Assembly (NCBI GenBank): GCA_021029595.1 | Contig: JAJJOY010000003.1 | Location: forward strand, 595,691-659,690 | Length of the DNA: 64,000 bases | Reading direction: 5' to 3' | Source of the DNA: Hominenteromicrobium mulieris | GTDB taxonomy: Bacteria; Bacillota; Clostridia; Oscillospirales; Acutalibacteraceae | Part shown: positions 1-10,202 of the stretch, piece by piece | How the letters are laid out: each line of letters starts with the position of its first letter | Numbering within the stretch: the first letter of the stretch is position 1 | Notes under the pieces: generated by a model | What the model saw: only the letters and a program-made list of their open reading frames with translations | The model's database searches: none | What the model was told of the DNA's origin: nothing | Program-made: the position numbers and the translations under genes

Positions 1-61
1 CGACCAACAGGAACAGGGTAACAATGGAATAGCCCACGCGCTTTAAGATGTACTTAGTCAT
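1..61 (-). CDS. Peptide ABC transporter permease, N-terminal fragment (OppB/DppB type)
   Basis: Only the first 20 codons are in the window. On the minus strand an ATG at 61 opens a frame reading MTKYILKRVGYSIVTLFLLV, which is the typical start of an OppB/DppB inner-membrane permease: a short basic stretch followed by the first membrane segment. A Shine-Dalgarno sequence (AGAGGTGG) sits about 8 bases upstream. It lies downstream of, and on the same strand as, the oppA-like lipoprotein gene, the usual substrate-binding-protein-then-permease order of oligopeptide or dipeptide importers. The exact substrate cannot be told from 20 residues. Confidence 0.75.
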   Translation of the reverse strand, partial: MTKYILKRVGYSIVTLFLLV

Positions 62-485
62 GTGCAATCCACCTCTCTTTGATAGTTTAATAGAATGATT
101 AAAGGTTATGCGGACAAAGCCGCCGACGTTTTTGGGAACGATGCCGCCAAAGCGTCCGCGGCCTTGTCCGATAAACGACAATATGACAATATAACAAAAA
201 ATGTGCGCAAAAGCTCGGAAATTATTCTGCCGCCTTTGGCACATCAATTTTGTGAACTTAGCGAATGCAGCTTGTATTGCCGTTCGCGGAAATCCCCAAA
301 ATTTCGGGGAAACAAGGCTTTACTCACCCAACACAGTGATGCGTATATCACCTAAAAGTGTTGAAGTAAAAGATTAAAAGAATAAATACAGTTCGGTGCG
401 GCGCACCCTTTTAAGATGCACCGCAAGCCGTAACCGTATTTGAATTTCTTTTAAGTATCCGGGTCAGCGCCCGTAAGGTTTTCGA
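62..485. other. Intergenic region between oppA-like and oppB-like genes
   Basis: No convincing gene is seen in these 424 bases. A short plus-strand frame at 95-355 has no family resemblance and runs against the transcription of both neighbours. On the minus strand, shortly after the oppA stop, a small hairpin (arms GGTGC and GCACC, around 392-405) could act as a partial terminator or RNA-stabilising stem that sets binding protein and permease levels apart. A second small stem, CCCC/GGGG, lies near 295-310. No clear promoter was identified. Confidence 0.4.
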
Positions 486-2237
486 TTAGGAAAGCTTTAC
501 GTAAACAGCGTTGATATCCTGGAACGTAGATCTGTGCATACCGCCCTTGATCTTATCGGAGCAAGCATAGGACGGAGCTCTCCAGAAGGACGGGCCGATC
601 GGGAGCTGATCCGCAATGATCTGCTCGCACTCGATGAAGTAAGACTCACGCTTTTCAAGGTCTGTCTCCTTGGCTGCGAGGTCGATGAGCTCATCGTATC
701 TCTCGTTGGAGAAGCCGGTCTGGTTGTTGCCGCCATCGGTGACCCACATGTCAAGGAAGGTGTTCGGGTCGTTGTAGTCCGGGCCCCAACCGGTGATGGA
801 CATGACATAGTTGCCGGTCTTACGGTTCTGAGAACCCTGCTTGGTGATCATGGAGTTAACGGCAACCTCGATGCCGAGAACCTGTCTCCACTGCTCCTGA
901 TAGAAGGAAGCTTCTGCAATAGACGTCGGGGAGTCGCCGCAGTCGATGGAGAGGTGAGCGGAGAGATCATCTACCGTGCAGCCGAGCTCGGAGAGAGCCG
1001 TTGCAAGGTATTCCTTAGCTTTTTCCTGGTCACGGGACGGCGCATACAGCTCGCCGACCTTACCTGCAAAGGGGGTGCCGTCAGCAGCGGAAACACCGGG
1101 CGCCGTGAAGGAAGTCATCGGCTCGTTATCGTTCTGCCAAACCGTATCAATTTCCTTCTGCGCGTCAATTGCATTGAACAGTGCACGACGGAGATTTACA
1201 TTGGAGAGATACTGGTCATTGTTGTTGAAGTAAATGTAGAATGCGGTACCATCCGTATAAGACTGAATCGTAGCACCTGCTGCTGTAGCCTGCTTGATGA
1301 GTTCGCCGGTGCCGAGACCGACCATATCCAGGTCGCCTGCGAGGAAGGAGGAGAGAGCTGCGTTGGCATCGGTGATGATCTTCCAATCGATCTCTTCAAC
1401 TTCTACGTCTGCTGCGCCGTGCCATGCATCGTTTTTCTGCATAACGATCTTATCGTTGTGGCTCCACTCAGTAAGAGCGAACGGGCCGTTCGTGCAGAAG
1501 TACTGCGCTTCGGTGGAGTAGAGGTCTGCGCCTACAGCCTCATAGAATCTCTGGTTGATCGGAGCAAGGGTGCCGAAGGAGAACAGGAACAGTGCGTACG
1601 GAGTCGGCTGCTCCATGGTAACCTCAAGGGTATAATCATCGACAACCTTTACACCAACTTCGTCCCAAGTAACTTCACCGTTGAAGTACTTTTCAGCGTT
1701 CTTGATGAAGTAGAGGAAGTAAGCGTAATCAGAAGCAACATCCGGGTTCAAAGCCTGACTCCAAGCAAACTCGAAGTCCTTCGCCGTAACCGGGTCGCCG
1801 TTTGTCCAAACGCCGTCCTTACGGAGGTGGAAGGTGTAGGTGAGGGTATCCTCATCGTAGTCCCAGCTCTCAGCTGCGCCCGGAACTGTGTTGTCGTCAT
1901 CGTCGAGGGTGACGAGGTTCTCATACATGTGCTTGAACAAGGAGAACTCGATGGCATATGTGGAGGTCAGGGTGTTCAGGCCTGTCGGCTCCATACCTGC
2001 GTTCAGGCTGATAGTCTTTGCAGCGTCTACGGTCTTCGGGGTGAAGATTGCCGTAGCGTCACCGGATGCAGCCGGGGTGGAATCTCCGGAGGCGGTGGAC
2101 TCGGTGGATTCTGCGCTGCTTTCAGAAGCTGTGATGCTCTCGGTAGATGTCTTGGAGCTGTTGCCGCCGCACCCAGCGAATGCGGAAACAACCAACGCCG
2201 CGGACAGAACCAGAGCTAAAACCTTCTTCAGTTTCAT
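486..2237 (-). CDS. oppA: Peptide ABC transporter substrate-binding lipoprotein (OppA/DppA family)
   Basis: The 583-residue protein binds oligopeptides outside the membrane and delivers them to the permease. It starts with a lipoprotein signal (basic MKLKK, hydrophobic core, lipobox ending at Cys23), then a Ser/Thr/Ala-rich linker of about 40 residues, then a family-5 solute-binding domain (SBP_bac_5) with typical stretches such as SAESWDYDEDTLTYTFHLR near residue 125 and a C-terminal part with WGPDYNDPNTFLDMW. Length and layout fit OppA. An AGGAGG sequence 8 bases before the ATG supports the start. The gene is followed on the same strand by the oppB-like permease. The symbol is by family; the peptide range is unknown. 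Confidence 0.88.
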   Translation of the reverse strand: MKLKKVLALVLSAALVVSAFAGCGGNSSKTSTESITASESSAESTESTASGDSTPAASGDATAIFTPKTVDAAKTISLNAGMEPTGLNTLTSTYAIEFSLFKHMYENLVTLDDDDNTVPGAAESWDYDEDTLTYTFHLRKDGVWTNGDPVTAKDFEFAWSQALNPDVASDYAYFLYFIKNAEKYFNGEVTWDEVGVKVVDDYTLEVTMEQPTPYALFLFSFGTLAPINQRFYEAVGADLYSTEAQYFCTNGPFALTEWSHNDKIVMQKNDAWHGAADVEVEEIDWKIITDANAALSSFLAGDLDMVGLGTGELIKQATAAGATIQSYTDGTAFYIYFNNNDQYLSNVNLRRALFNAIDAQKEIDTVWQNDNEPMTSFTAPGVSAADGTPFAGKVGELYAPSRDQEKAKEYLATALSELGCTVDDLSAHLSIDCGDSPTSIAEASFYQEQWRQVLGIEVAVNSMITKQGSQNRKTGNYVMSITGWGPDYNDPNTFLDMWVTDGGNNQTGFSNERYDELIDLAAKETDLEKRESYFIECEQIIADQLPIGPSFWRAPSYACSDKIKGGMHRSTFQDINAVYVKLS

Positions 2238-2309
2238 TTCTTGTTCCTCCTAATGTGATAGGTGATAGAATTATGAAATTTTCGTTCAAAGAAAATTCAT
2301 ATTGCATAC

Positions 2310-2338
2310 ATAATACAGCATAAAGCGCTAAATCGCAA
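2310..2338 (-). promoter_or_regulatory. Predicted sigma-A promoter of the oppA-like gene
   Basis: On the minus strand a -35 hexamer TTGCGA (2333-2338) is followed after 17 bases by a -10 hexamer TATTAT (2310-2315). It lies about 75 bases upstream of the oppA-like start codon, leaving a short AT-rich leader. The match is good but not experimentally supported. Confidence 0.5.
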
Positions 2339-2832
2339 GTGGCAAAACTATGGAAATCCTGTCCTAATTTTCATGTATTTTTGTGAATTATGACCTTGAG
2401 GCATATACACACCGTGCAGTTTTTCATGATAGTATTGCAATTTTGTAATTAAATCCGCCCAAAATCCGCCAAAAAAAGCCGCGTCAGGGGCATGTCCTCG
2501 ACAAAAATACAAGTTTCCGCGTATTGTGCACGAACGACGGATAGAAACCGAATTCCTGCATTTTACGGTGAAATCCGACAAGTTTTCTCCTGTTTTTGAA
2601 AGAGAACGCGCAAAAATGCAGTTTACCCGGAAAATATGTTGGACATTTTCGAAGTTTTGTCCACCTGCCTCTCCCCTATGTGCGCTGTTTTCTATGCGTT
2701 TTTTGCTGCAAAGCCATCCTATATATAATAGTATGTGATATTCTAATATCGATATTGAATACGGTTTTTGCTTTAGTTTGCATCAGATGTCCTTCACTAT
2801 GCATGCTTACCGGTTTTTGTGCAACTGCGGGA
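2339..2832. other. Intergenic region between guaB terminator and oppA promoter
   Basis: About 490 bases without a supportable gene. Short frames exist (for example a 77-codon minus-strand frame at 2348-2581), but none has a ribosome-binding site or recognisable protein. The stretch is AT-rich near 2720-2770 and holds a perfect 12-bp palindrome, AATATCGATATT, at 2745-2756, of unknown meaning. Confidence 0.4.
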
Positions 2833-2873
2833 AATAAAACAGAACCCCTTCGCCGTGCAGACGAAGAGGTTCC
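2833..2873 (-). terminator. Rho-independent terminator of guaB
   Basis: Just after the guaB stop codon the minus strand folds into a strong stem with arms starting GAACC..CTTCG and closing CGAAG..GGTTC, followed by a T-rich run (TTTTATTT). Confidence 0.75.
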
Positions 2874-2890
2874 GTAATGCAAATTTAAAA

Positions 2891-4474
<1,584 letters not shown>

Positions 4475-4488
4475 TTATTTGGTATTAG

Positions 4489-4517
4489 ATTGTACCACTT
4501 TCGCGGTACATTTTCAA
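4489..4517 (-). promoter_or_regulatory. Predicted guaB promoter, extended -10
   Basis: Minus-strand -35 TTGAAA (4512-4517), 17-base spacer, -10 TACAAT (4489-4494), with a TG one base before the -10. The spacer and -10 overlap a perfect inverted repeat (TGTACC and GGTACA, 4491-4510), which could be an operator. The transcript would carry a leader of about 110 bases. Confidence 0.6.
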
Positions 4518-4706
4518 CTGTTTTGTCCTCGAAAAAACAGAGATACCCGCTGAGCGTTCTATGCGCTTTTTAGGGAAAAACCACAAAAAGCGGTTTTATG
4601 TGGCTAACTTCCGGGTTTCGGGGCGATTTTTGCAGGATTTTGACGGACTGAACTTCTAAAAAGCACTCCATTTGTAAAAAACTTCATACAGAAATCACAA
4701 AATATC

Positions 4707-4735
4707 TTGACACTCCGCTCCGTTTGATATACCCT
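4707..4735 (+). promoter_or_regulatory. Predicted promoter of the MFS transporter gene
   Basis: A perfect -35 TTGACA (4707-4712) is followed after 17 bases by TACCCT, or after 15 bases by TATACC, so the -10 is uncertain. It is the only good promoter-like sequence between guaB and the MFS gene and points towards the latter. Confidence 0.45.
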
Positions 4736-4848
4736 AAAACTACTATATCAAAAGCATATCTCCCGTACCCGACATATTCGGCGCACGGCATATTTTTCGC
4801 GCTTTCCCTATTACACTCGGCCCTATTGGGCTAAAAGGATGGTTTTTC

Positions 4849-6063
4849 ATGAACAAGCTTCGCAGATTGCGCTCCCTCTCCCCGGAGATGGCGGAAACGC
4901 TGCGCCTTGCCGGCGTGCAGGGCATTTTTTGGGCGGCCATGGCGGTAGGCAATTATCAAACAGTCTACCTGCAAAGCATCGGCTTTCCCGCTACGGATTT
5001 CGGCTTATTAAACGCCATTGCCTGTGCCGTCGCTATTTTTGCCATGACGTTTTGGGGCACGGTGAGCGACCGTATCGGCAGCGTGCGCAAAATTGTCATT
5101 TTAACGCTGACGCTCGGCTGCGGCCTTTTCATTTTTGTGCCGCTCATTCCGACGGGGCAATCCTACTCAACGCTATTATTTCTAATCTTGATCCCGATCA
5201 TCAACTTTTTCCGCGTACCGATGTCGCCGTTTGTCGATAACCTTACGGTGCGCAACTGTGCGGAGCATCGACTGAATTACGGCATGGTACGCAGCAGCGG
5301 CTCGCTTTTATTTGCCATTGCCGGTGTTATCACGGTAAACGCGCTCATTCCTGCGGCGGGTGTGCCTTCGACGTTCTGGGTGATGGGCATTGTGATGATT
5401 CCTGCCATTGTTCTGACGTATTTCTGCTTTGAGCCGCAGAGCGGCAAGCGTGTAAAAAAGAGCGCAACGGGTGCCGGCGTACTGCTGAAAAACTACGCAT
5501 ACATGGCGTTTCTCATTTTTGCATTCTTCTTCCAGATGGCCGTGGCGTTTGAAGGGAGCTTCTTGACGTATTACATGGCGGATATTCAGATCGATACCGT
5601 CAATCTTGGGCTCATTCTCTCCGTGCGTGCTATGATGGAAATCCCGTTTCTGTTCTTCATCGGCCGCCTGCGCCGCCATATCAAGATGAAATACCTCATC
5701 ATGCTTTCTGCAATTTTGATGGCGACGGAGTGTCTGTGCTTCTGCTTCCTTGTGAATTCGCTGCCGACTATGTTGGTATTTGCCGCGTTTTACGGCCTTG
5801 GCAACGGTGCATTTCTCGGCACGGGCACGAACTATATCTATGAGCTTGCACCCGTGGAGCTGCGTGCCACGGCGCACAGCCTGTTCATTTCCGTGGCGCA
5901 AATCTCCGGCATTCTCGGCAACCTGCTCGGCGGCGTTCTGTTTGACACCATCGGCGGCAAAGCGTTCTATGGCGTAACAGCCTGCATGTTTCTCGTTTCC
6001 GTTGCGATCTTCGCCGCAAGCTTTCTCTTCCACCGCAATAAAAAAGAAACGGCTGCGGCATGA
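4849..6063 (+). CDS. Major facilitator superfamily transporter
   Basis: A 404-residue polytopic membrane protein with about 12 hydrophobic segments. The loop after segment 2 (GTVSDRIGSVRKIV, near residue 65) is the MFS motif-A region, and the second half has FLGTGTNYIYELAPVELRATAHS, typical of MFS_1-like proteins. The substrate cannot be told; relatives include sugar, nucleoside and drug transporters. The ATG is preceded by AAAGGATGG. It stands alone between its own promoter and a terminator and is one of the few plus-strand genes left of the origin. Confidence 0.85.
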   Translation: MNKLRRLRSLSPEMAETLRLAGVQGIFWAAMAVGNYQTVYLQSIGFPATDFGLLNAIACAVAIFAMTFWGTVSDRIGSVRKIVILTLTLGCGLFIFVPLIPTGQSYSTLLFLILIPIINFFRVPMSPFVDNLTVRNCAEHRLNYGMVRSSGSLLFAIAGVITVNALIPAAGVPSTFWVMGIVMIPAIVLTYFCFEPQSGKRVKKSATGAGVLLKNYAYMAFLIFAFFFQMAVAFEGSFLTYYMADIQIDTVNLGLILSVRAMMEIPFLFFIGRLRRHIKMKYLIMLSAILMATECLCFCFLVNSLPTMLVFAAFYGLGNGAFLGTGTNYIYELAPVELRATAHSLFISVAQISGILGNLLGGVLFDTIGGKAFYGVTACMFLVSVAIFAASFLFHRNKKETAAA

Positions 6064-6085
6064 CCTTCAAATACTCTGTGCTCTT

Positions 6086-6116
6086 AAAGGCTCGCTTCGG
6101 CGGGCCTTTTGTTTTG
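6086..6116 (+). terminator. Terminator of the MFS gene
   Basis: The stem AAAGGC..GC with loop TTCG and closing arm GC..GGCCTTTT is followed by TTTT within a T-rich tail, 25 bases after the stop codon. Confidence 0.75.
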
Positions 6117-6646
6117 TCTGAAAACACACGCCTTTTTTGTATATGTCGAAATAACGTTTCCAATCCATTTTACGCTGCTTTTTAGCGTACCCGCACGCAA
6201 CATGTCGTAAAAATGAATGCGTAAAGTATATTGCCTTTCCATATATAGCCGATACCTTGTGAAAAACTTAGTTTCCCCCACTATACCGTGTGCTTTTCCA
6301 CACTTTCCACCGAGTTTTCCACACCGTAATTTTGCAGAATTATGCATATTTATACACAACTTCGTTCTGCGATTGTATGGTTGTTTGTTCTCGCATCGTG
6401 GACACATCTGTGTATATCTGTCGAAATGTGTCCGTAATCGGAGATACATACGTTCGAAACTGTTGAATATTCTTTCACTCCTTTAAGTTGAAAATCTGTT
6501 TTCCACATATCCTCAGAAAAAGTTTTACACAAGACGATGGCGAAAACTGTTGCCTTTTGAAAGTTCGTGTTCTTTCGTTCCGCTTTGCATCATTTCTCCT
6601 ATTTTTTAATACGGTCATCAGAGCAAGTCTTTCTATAAGCAGACGG
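6117..6646. other. Gene-free region with DnaA-box-like 9-mers
   Basis: These 530 bases between two terminators hold no supportable gene. They contain five plus-strand 9-mers resembling the DnaA box: TTTTCCACA at 6294-6302, 6315-6323 and 6499-6507, TTATACACA at 6350-6358, and TTTTACACA at 6523-6531. An inverted repeat, GGACACA/TGTGTCC, lies at 6409-6432. The composition resembles the dnaA-dnaN intergenic region. No promoter or RNA gene was recognised. Confidence 0.45.
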
Positions 6647-6688
6647 CAAAAGAGGCACATGCATTTTACTTTGCATGTGCCTCTTTTG
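6647..6688 (-). terminator. serS: serS terminator with a 17-bp stem
   Basis: A perfect inverted repeat (arms beginning CAAAAGAGGC and ending GCCTCTTTTG) with an 8-base loop lies just after the serS stop. On the minus strand the A-tract, GC-rich stem and T-tract form a typical intrinsic terminator. It is symmetrical enough to work in both directions. Confidence 0.8.
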
Positions 6689-6710
6689 TCACCTATTTAA
6701 TTTGCAAAAA

Positions 6711-7997
6711 TCACTTTTTCGGGACGATAACTTCCTTGCCGCCCATGTACGGACGCAGAGCTTCCGGGATGCGAACGCTGCCGTCTGCCTGGAGGTTATT
6801 CTCAAGGAATGCGATGAGCATACGCGGCGGTGCAACAACGGTGTTGTTCAGCGTGTGGGCAAGGTACTTGCCGTTTTCGCCGTTTACGCGGATGCGCAGG
6901 CGGCGCGCCTGTGCGTCACCGAGGTTGGAGCAGCTGCCGACCTCAAAGTACTTCTTCTGGCGCGGGGACCACGCTTCAACGTCCACAGACTTAACCTTCA
7001 GGTCTGCGAGGTCGCCCGAGCAGCACTCGAGCGTGCGGACCGGGATATCCATGCTGCGGAACAGGTCTACGGTGTTCTTCCAGAGCTTATCATACCACTT
7101 CATGGAGTCTTCCGGCTTGCAGACGACAATCATTTCCTGCTTTTCAAACTGGTGAATACGGTAAACGCCGCGCTCCTCGATGCCGTGTGCACCTTTTTCC
7201 TTACGGAAGCACGGAGAATAGCTGGTCAGCGTGAGCGGCAGTTCGGCTTCCGGCAGGATCTGGTCGATGAATTTACCGATCATGGAGTGCTCGCTGGTAC
7301 CGACGAGATACAGGTCTTCACCCTCGATCTTGTACATCATGGAATCCATTTCCGCAAAGCTCATAACGCCGGTAACGACGTCGCTGCGAATCATATACGG
7401 CGGGATAACATACGTGAAACCGCGGTCAATCATAAAATCGCGCGCATACGCAATAACGGCAGAGTGCAGACGCGCGATGTCGCCCATCAGATAATAGAAG
7501 CCGTTACCCGCAACGCGGCGTGCAGCGTCCAGATCGATACCGTTGAAGCTTTCCATGATCTCCGTGTGGTACGGAACCGGGAAATCCGGAACGACCGGCT
7601 CGCCGAAACGCTCAACCTCAACGTTTTCGCTGTCGTCTTTGCCGACCGGCACGCTGGCATCGATGATATTCGGGATCGTCATCATGATCTTGAGGATCTT
7701 CTCGTCGAGCTCCTTTTCCTTCGCTTCTGCGGCGATGAGCTCATCGGACTGTGCCTTGACCTGTGCCTTGACCTCCTCAGCCTCGGCCTTCTTACCCTGA
7801 CCCATCAGTGCACCGATCTGCTTGGAGAGCTTATTTCTGGAAGCGCGCAGGCTGTCGGCCTTCTGCTGCGTAGCGCGTTTTTCGGTGTCCAGCTCGATGA
7901 CTTCATCGACAAGCGGAAGCTTTGCGTCTTGGAACTTTTTCTTGATATTCTCGCGAACAATGTCCGGGTTTTCTCTCAAAAACTTAATATCGATCAT
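6711..7997 (-). CDS. serS: Seryl-tRNA synthetase
   Basis: Class II aminoacyl-tRNA synthetase that charges tRNA-Ser (and tRNA-Sec) with serine in the cytoplasm. The 428-residue length is usual. Residues 1-110 form the long antiparallel coiled-coil arm that recognises the tRNA variable arm; the catalytic core carries motif 2 (FRKEKGAHG) and motif 3 (EVGSCSNLGDAQARRLRIR, near residue 350). The ATG has AAAGGA 10 bases upstream. No T-box antiterminator consensus is visible upstream; instead the 200-base gap to parB holds a chain of hairpins. Confidence 0.95.
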   Translation of the reverse strand: MIDIKFLRENPDIVRENIKKKFQDAKLPLVDEVIELDTEKRATQQKADSLRASRNKLSKQIGALMGQGKKAEAEEVKAQVKAQSDELIAAEAKEKELDEKILKIMMTIPNIIDASVPVGKDDSENVEVERFGEPVVPDFPVPYHTEIMESFNGIDLDAARRVAGNGFYYLMGDIARLHSAVIAYARDFMIDRGFTYVIPPYMIRSDVVTGVMSFAEMDSMMYKIEGEDLYLVGTSEHSMIGKFIDQILPEAELPLTLTSYSPCFRKEKGAHGIEERGVYRIHQFEKQEMIVVCKPEDSMKWYDKLWKNTVDLFRSMDIPVRTLECCSGDLADLKVKSVDVEAWSPRQKKYFEVGSCSNLGDAQARRLRIRVNGENGKYLAHTLNNTVVAPPRMLIAFLENNLQADGSVRIPEALRPYMGGKEVIVPKK

Positions 7998-8058
7998 TTT
8001 TGAACATTCCTTTCGGTTATTTGTGGCTTTTTAAGCATTTTTCTTGGTTCTTGGGCCG

Positions 8059-8160
8059 GTTTCGCATCGCGAAACTCCAATAGGCAAAAAAGTATTCGAG
8101 CTCTGCGGAGCTTGACCAAGGGGTTTACCCTTGGAACCCACAGCCTTTTGAAAAAGGCTG
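8059..8160. repeat. Chain of four intergenic hairpins
   Basis: Four consecutive perfect hairpins: GTTTCGC/GCGAAAC (8059-8075), AGCTC/GAGCT (8099-8112), CCAAGGG/CCCTTGG (8116-8134) and CAGCCTTTT/AAAAGGCTG (8141-8160). The arrangement resembles the longer hairpin chain at 48963-49162, though the sequence differs. It lies between parB and serS and belongs to no gene. Confidence 0.55.
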
Positions 8161-8200
8161 GCGAAAACTTTATTCGCCCCGTTCACTTTAGCTTTGTGAT

Positions 8201-9070
8201 TTACTCGCCCGTTTTATCGGTCAATTTCAAATCATACAGCAGATTCTTGAGGTCTTCCTCACCATAAAACTCGATTGTCAGCGCCGCTTTTTTCTTTGTG
8301 CCGGAGATATGCACCACACGGTTTAAAACGTCACGAAGTGCAAGCTCGGCCTCGTCATAGTAGCGGATGCGGCGCTTTGCGGGTTTATCTGCCTTTTCCG
8401 GCTTCTCCTCGTTGGCGCGCTTTGCCATTTTTTCCAGCTCGCGCACGGAGATGCCCTCCATGGTCACGCGTCTTGCCGCCGCTTTCATCTGGTCTTCGTT
8501 TTTGAAGCTCAGCAGCGTTCTGGCATGGCCCGCAGTCATTTCGCCGCGCTCCAGCATGTTCTGCATATCCTCCGGCAGATTCAAAAGCCGCAGTGCATTC
8601 GTGATCGCCGGACGGGATTTGCCCACTGTTTTTGCAATCTCCTCCTGCGTGAACTCGAAGTTATCCATCAGCATCTTGTAGCCGTTTGCTTCTTCCAGCG
8701 GCTTCAAATCCTCACGCTGCAAGTTCTCAATCAGCGCCAGCTGCATCACTTCGCTGTCCGTCAGGTCGCGGATAACCGCCGGTACGGTCGTCAGTCCTGC
8801 CATGCGAGAAGCACGCCAGCGTCGTTCACCCGCAACGATCTGATAGCCGCCGGAAAGCAGTGGGCGCACCAAGATCGGTTGCAAAACGCCGTGCTGCGCA
8901 ATAGAATCCGCCAGCTCGGTCATCGCGCCGTCATCAAAGCTCTGGCGCGGCTGCGTACGGTTCGGCTCCAAGTCGTTTATGCTGAGCTCCACCGCGCCGG
9001 CATCGTCCTCACGCGCATTGTCATAGAAAATTGCGTCCAGCCCCTTGCCGAGGCCTCCTTTTTTTGCCAT
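8201..9070 (-). CDS. parB: Chromosome-partitioning protein ParB/Spo0J
   Basis: ParB is a CTP-dependent DNA clamp that loads at parS sites near the origin and recruits ParA and condensin. The 289-residue protein shows the usual order: N-terminal MAKKGGLGKGLDAIF (ParA-activating tail), the CTP-binding domain with GERRWRASRMAGL near residue 80, the central helix-turn-helix (TQEEIAKTVGKSRPAITNALRLL, near residue 140), and a C-terminal dimerisation region. It follows parA by 80 bases on the same strand. Parallel parS-like 16-mers lie upstream of parA, in the noc-mnmG block and in mnmG. Confidence 0.93.
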   Translation of the reverse strand: MAKKGGLGKGLDAIFYDNAREDDAGAVELSINDLEPNRTQPRQSFDDGAMTELADSIAQHGVLQPILVRPLLSGGYQIVAGERRWRASRMAGLTTVPAVIRDLTDSEVMQLALIENLQREDLKPLEEANGYKMLMDNFEFTQEEIAKTVGKSRPAITNALRLLNLPEDMQNMLERGEMTAGHARTLLSFKNEDQMKAAARRVTMEGISVRELEKMAKRANEEKPEKADKPAKRRIRYYDEAELALRDVLNRVVHISGTKKKAALTIEFYGEEDLKNLLYDLKLTDKTGE

Positions 9071-9150
9071 TGCGAAAGACCATCTCCTTCTTGTCGCATT
9101 TATACCGATACCACACGATTTTGCGCATGAAACCGGTTTTGCCGCCGAAA

Positions 9151-9915
9151 TCAGCGGTTTTTCTTCAAAATTTCATCCACAAGCGCACCGTATGCGATGC
9201 AGCCTTTGTTGGATTTATCGTAGTACAAGATCGGCTGTCCGTAGCTCGGCGCCTCGGAAAGACGCACTGTGCGCGGAATGACTGTTGCAAACACCTTGCG
9301 CGGGAAATACTTTTTAATTTCCGTCACAACCTGCTGCGTCAGGTTCAGTCTGCCGTCATACATCGTCAGCAAAACACCTTCCAGCTCTAAACGGTCGTTG
9401 TAACGGCGCTTCACAGCCTGCACGGAGCTCATCAGCTGCGAAAGGCCCTCCAACGCGTAGTATTCGCACTGTACCGGGATCAAAACAGAGTCCGAAGCAT
9501 TCAGCGCGTTCGTTGTGATAAGCCCCAGCGACGGCGGGCAATCGATGATGATATAGTCGAATTCTGTGCGCAGTGGCGCCAAAGCCTTCTTTAAAACGGA
9601 CTCGCGCCCGTTCAAATCCGCAAGCTCAATCTCTGCCGCAGCCAGATCGGCCTTGGAAGGGATGACAGAAAGCTTTTCAAATTTTGTTTCGAGAACGGCA
9701 TCTTCGCCCTTTGCCCCGTTGATGAGAATATCATATGAGGTCGTTTTCAGCGTTCGGCGATCAAAACCTACGCCGCTCGTGGAGTTGCCCTGCGGGTCAA
9801 TATCGACCAAAAGCGTCTTTTTCCCTTTTGCGCCGAGCCATGCGGCAATATTTACTGCGCTGGTCGTCTTGCCCACGCCGCCTTTTTGGTTCGCCACGGC
9901 AATTACCTTGCTCAT
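9151..9915 (-). CDS. parA: Chromosome-partitioning ATPase ParA/Soj
   Basis: A deviant-Walker ATPase that works with ParB in origin segregation and, in Bacillus, controls DnaA. The 254-residue protein starts [18 protein letters not shown], with the ParA Walker A at residues 9-18 including the signature lysine, then [11 protein letters not shown] (A') and the Walker [11 protein letters not shown] near residue 125. Length and sequence are typical of chromosomal Soj. Two near-identical parS-like sites at 10008 and 10056 sit about 90-155 bases upstream of its start, so ParB binding could affect transcription. It heads a parA-parB unit downstream of noc. Confidence 0.95.
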   Translation of the reverse strand: MSKVIAVANQKGGVGKTTSAVNIAAWLGAKGKKTLLVDIDPQGNSTSGVGFDRRTLKTTSYDILINGAKGEDAVLETKFEKLSVIPSKADLAAAEIELADLNGRESVLKKALAPLRTEFDYIIIDCPPSLGLITTNALNASDSVLIPVQCEYYALEGLSQLMSSVQAVKRRYNDRLELEGVLLTMYDGRLNLTQQVVTEIKKYFPRKVFATVIPRTVRLSEAPSYGQPILYYDKSNKGCIAYGALVDEILKKNR

Positions 9916-10007
9916 GTACCGCGCCCCTTTCCTTCTTCTTTCTATTATATAGGATATTGTAGCACATATCCGGCACAGAATAAAGAGAAAAGTTCATTTT
10001 TTTGCAA

Positions 10008-10023
10008 TGTTTCATGTGAAACA
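10008..10023. promoter_or_regulatory. parS-like site 1
   Basis: The 16-mer TGTTTCATGTGAAACA differs from the canonical parS (TGTTTCACGTGAAACA) by one central base. It lies about 95 bases upstream of the parA start codon and 33 bases from an identical copy. Confidence 0.8.
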
Positions 10024-10055
10024 GCCGGATTTTATCGCGTTTTGGCAAATTTTGA

Positions 10056-10071
10056 TGTTTCATGTGAAACA
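10056..10071. promoter_or_regulatory. parS-like site 2
   Basis: A second exact copy of TGTTTCATGTGAAACA, in the same orientation as the site at 10008, again one base from canonical parS. The centre-to-centre distance is 48 bp. It lies between the noc terminator and the parA promoter region. Confidence 0.8.
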
Positions 10072-10096
10072 TTTGCAGTTTTAAACCAAAAAAGCA

Positions 10097-10145
10097 TTAA
10101 AAACACAGAAGGACTGCCGGCATTTGCAGACAATCCTTCTGTGTT
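10097..10145 (-). terminator. Terminator of noc
   Basis: A perfect 12-bp stem (AACACAGAAGGA/TCCTTCTGTGTT) with a small inner CTGC/GCAG stem is followed on the minus strand by TTTTT. It separates noc from the parA-parB unit. Confidence 0.75.
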
Positions 10146-10202
10146 GTGGGAAATGAATAAGGGAATGGGTTTACCTCGTACTCAATATTAAGTTCTGGCG
10201 CA

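Noticed and set aside
534-2219. Long plus-strand open frame opposite the oppA-like gene
   Set aside because: It mirrors a clear lipoprotein gene on the other strand; its product has no family resemblance and no ribosome-binding site.
2348-2581. 77-codon minus-strand frame between guaB and oppA
   Set aside because: No ribosome-binding site, no domain, and it lies downstream of no promoter.
7998-8200. Possible T-box leader of serS
   Set aside because: No antiterminator consensus is present; the gap holds only the chain of hairpins.
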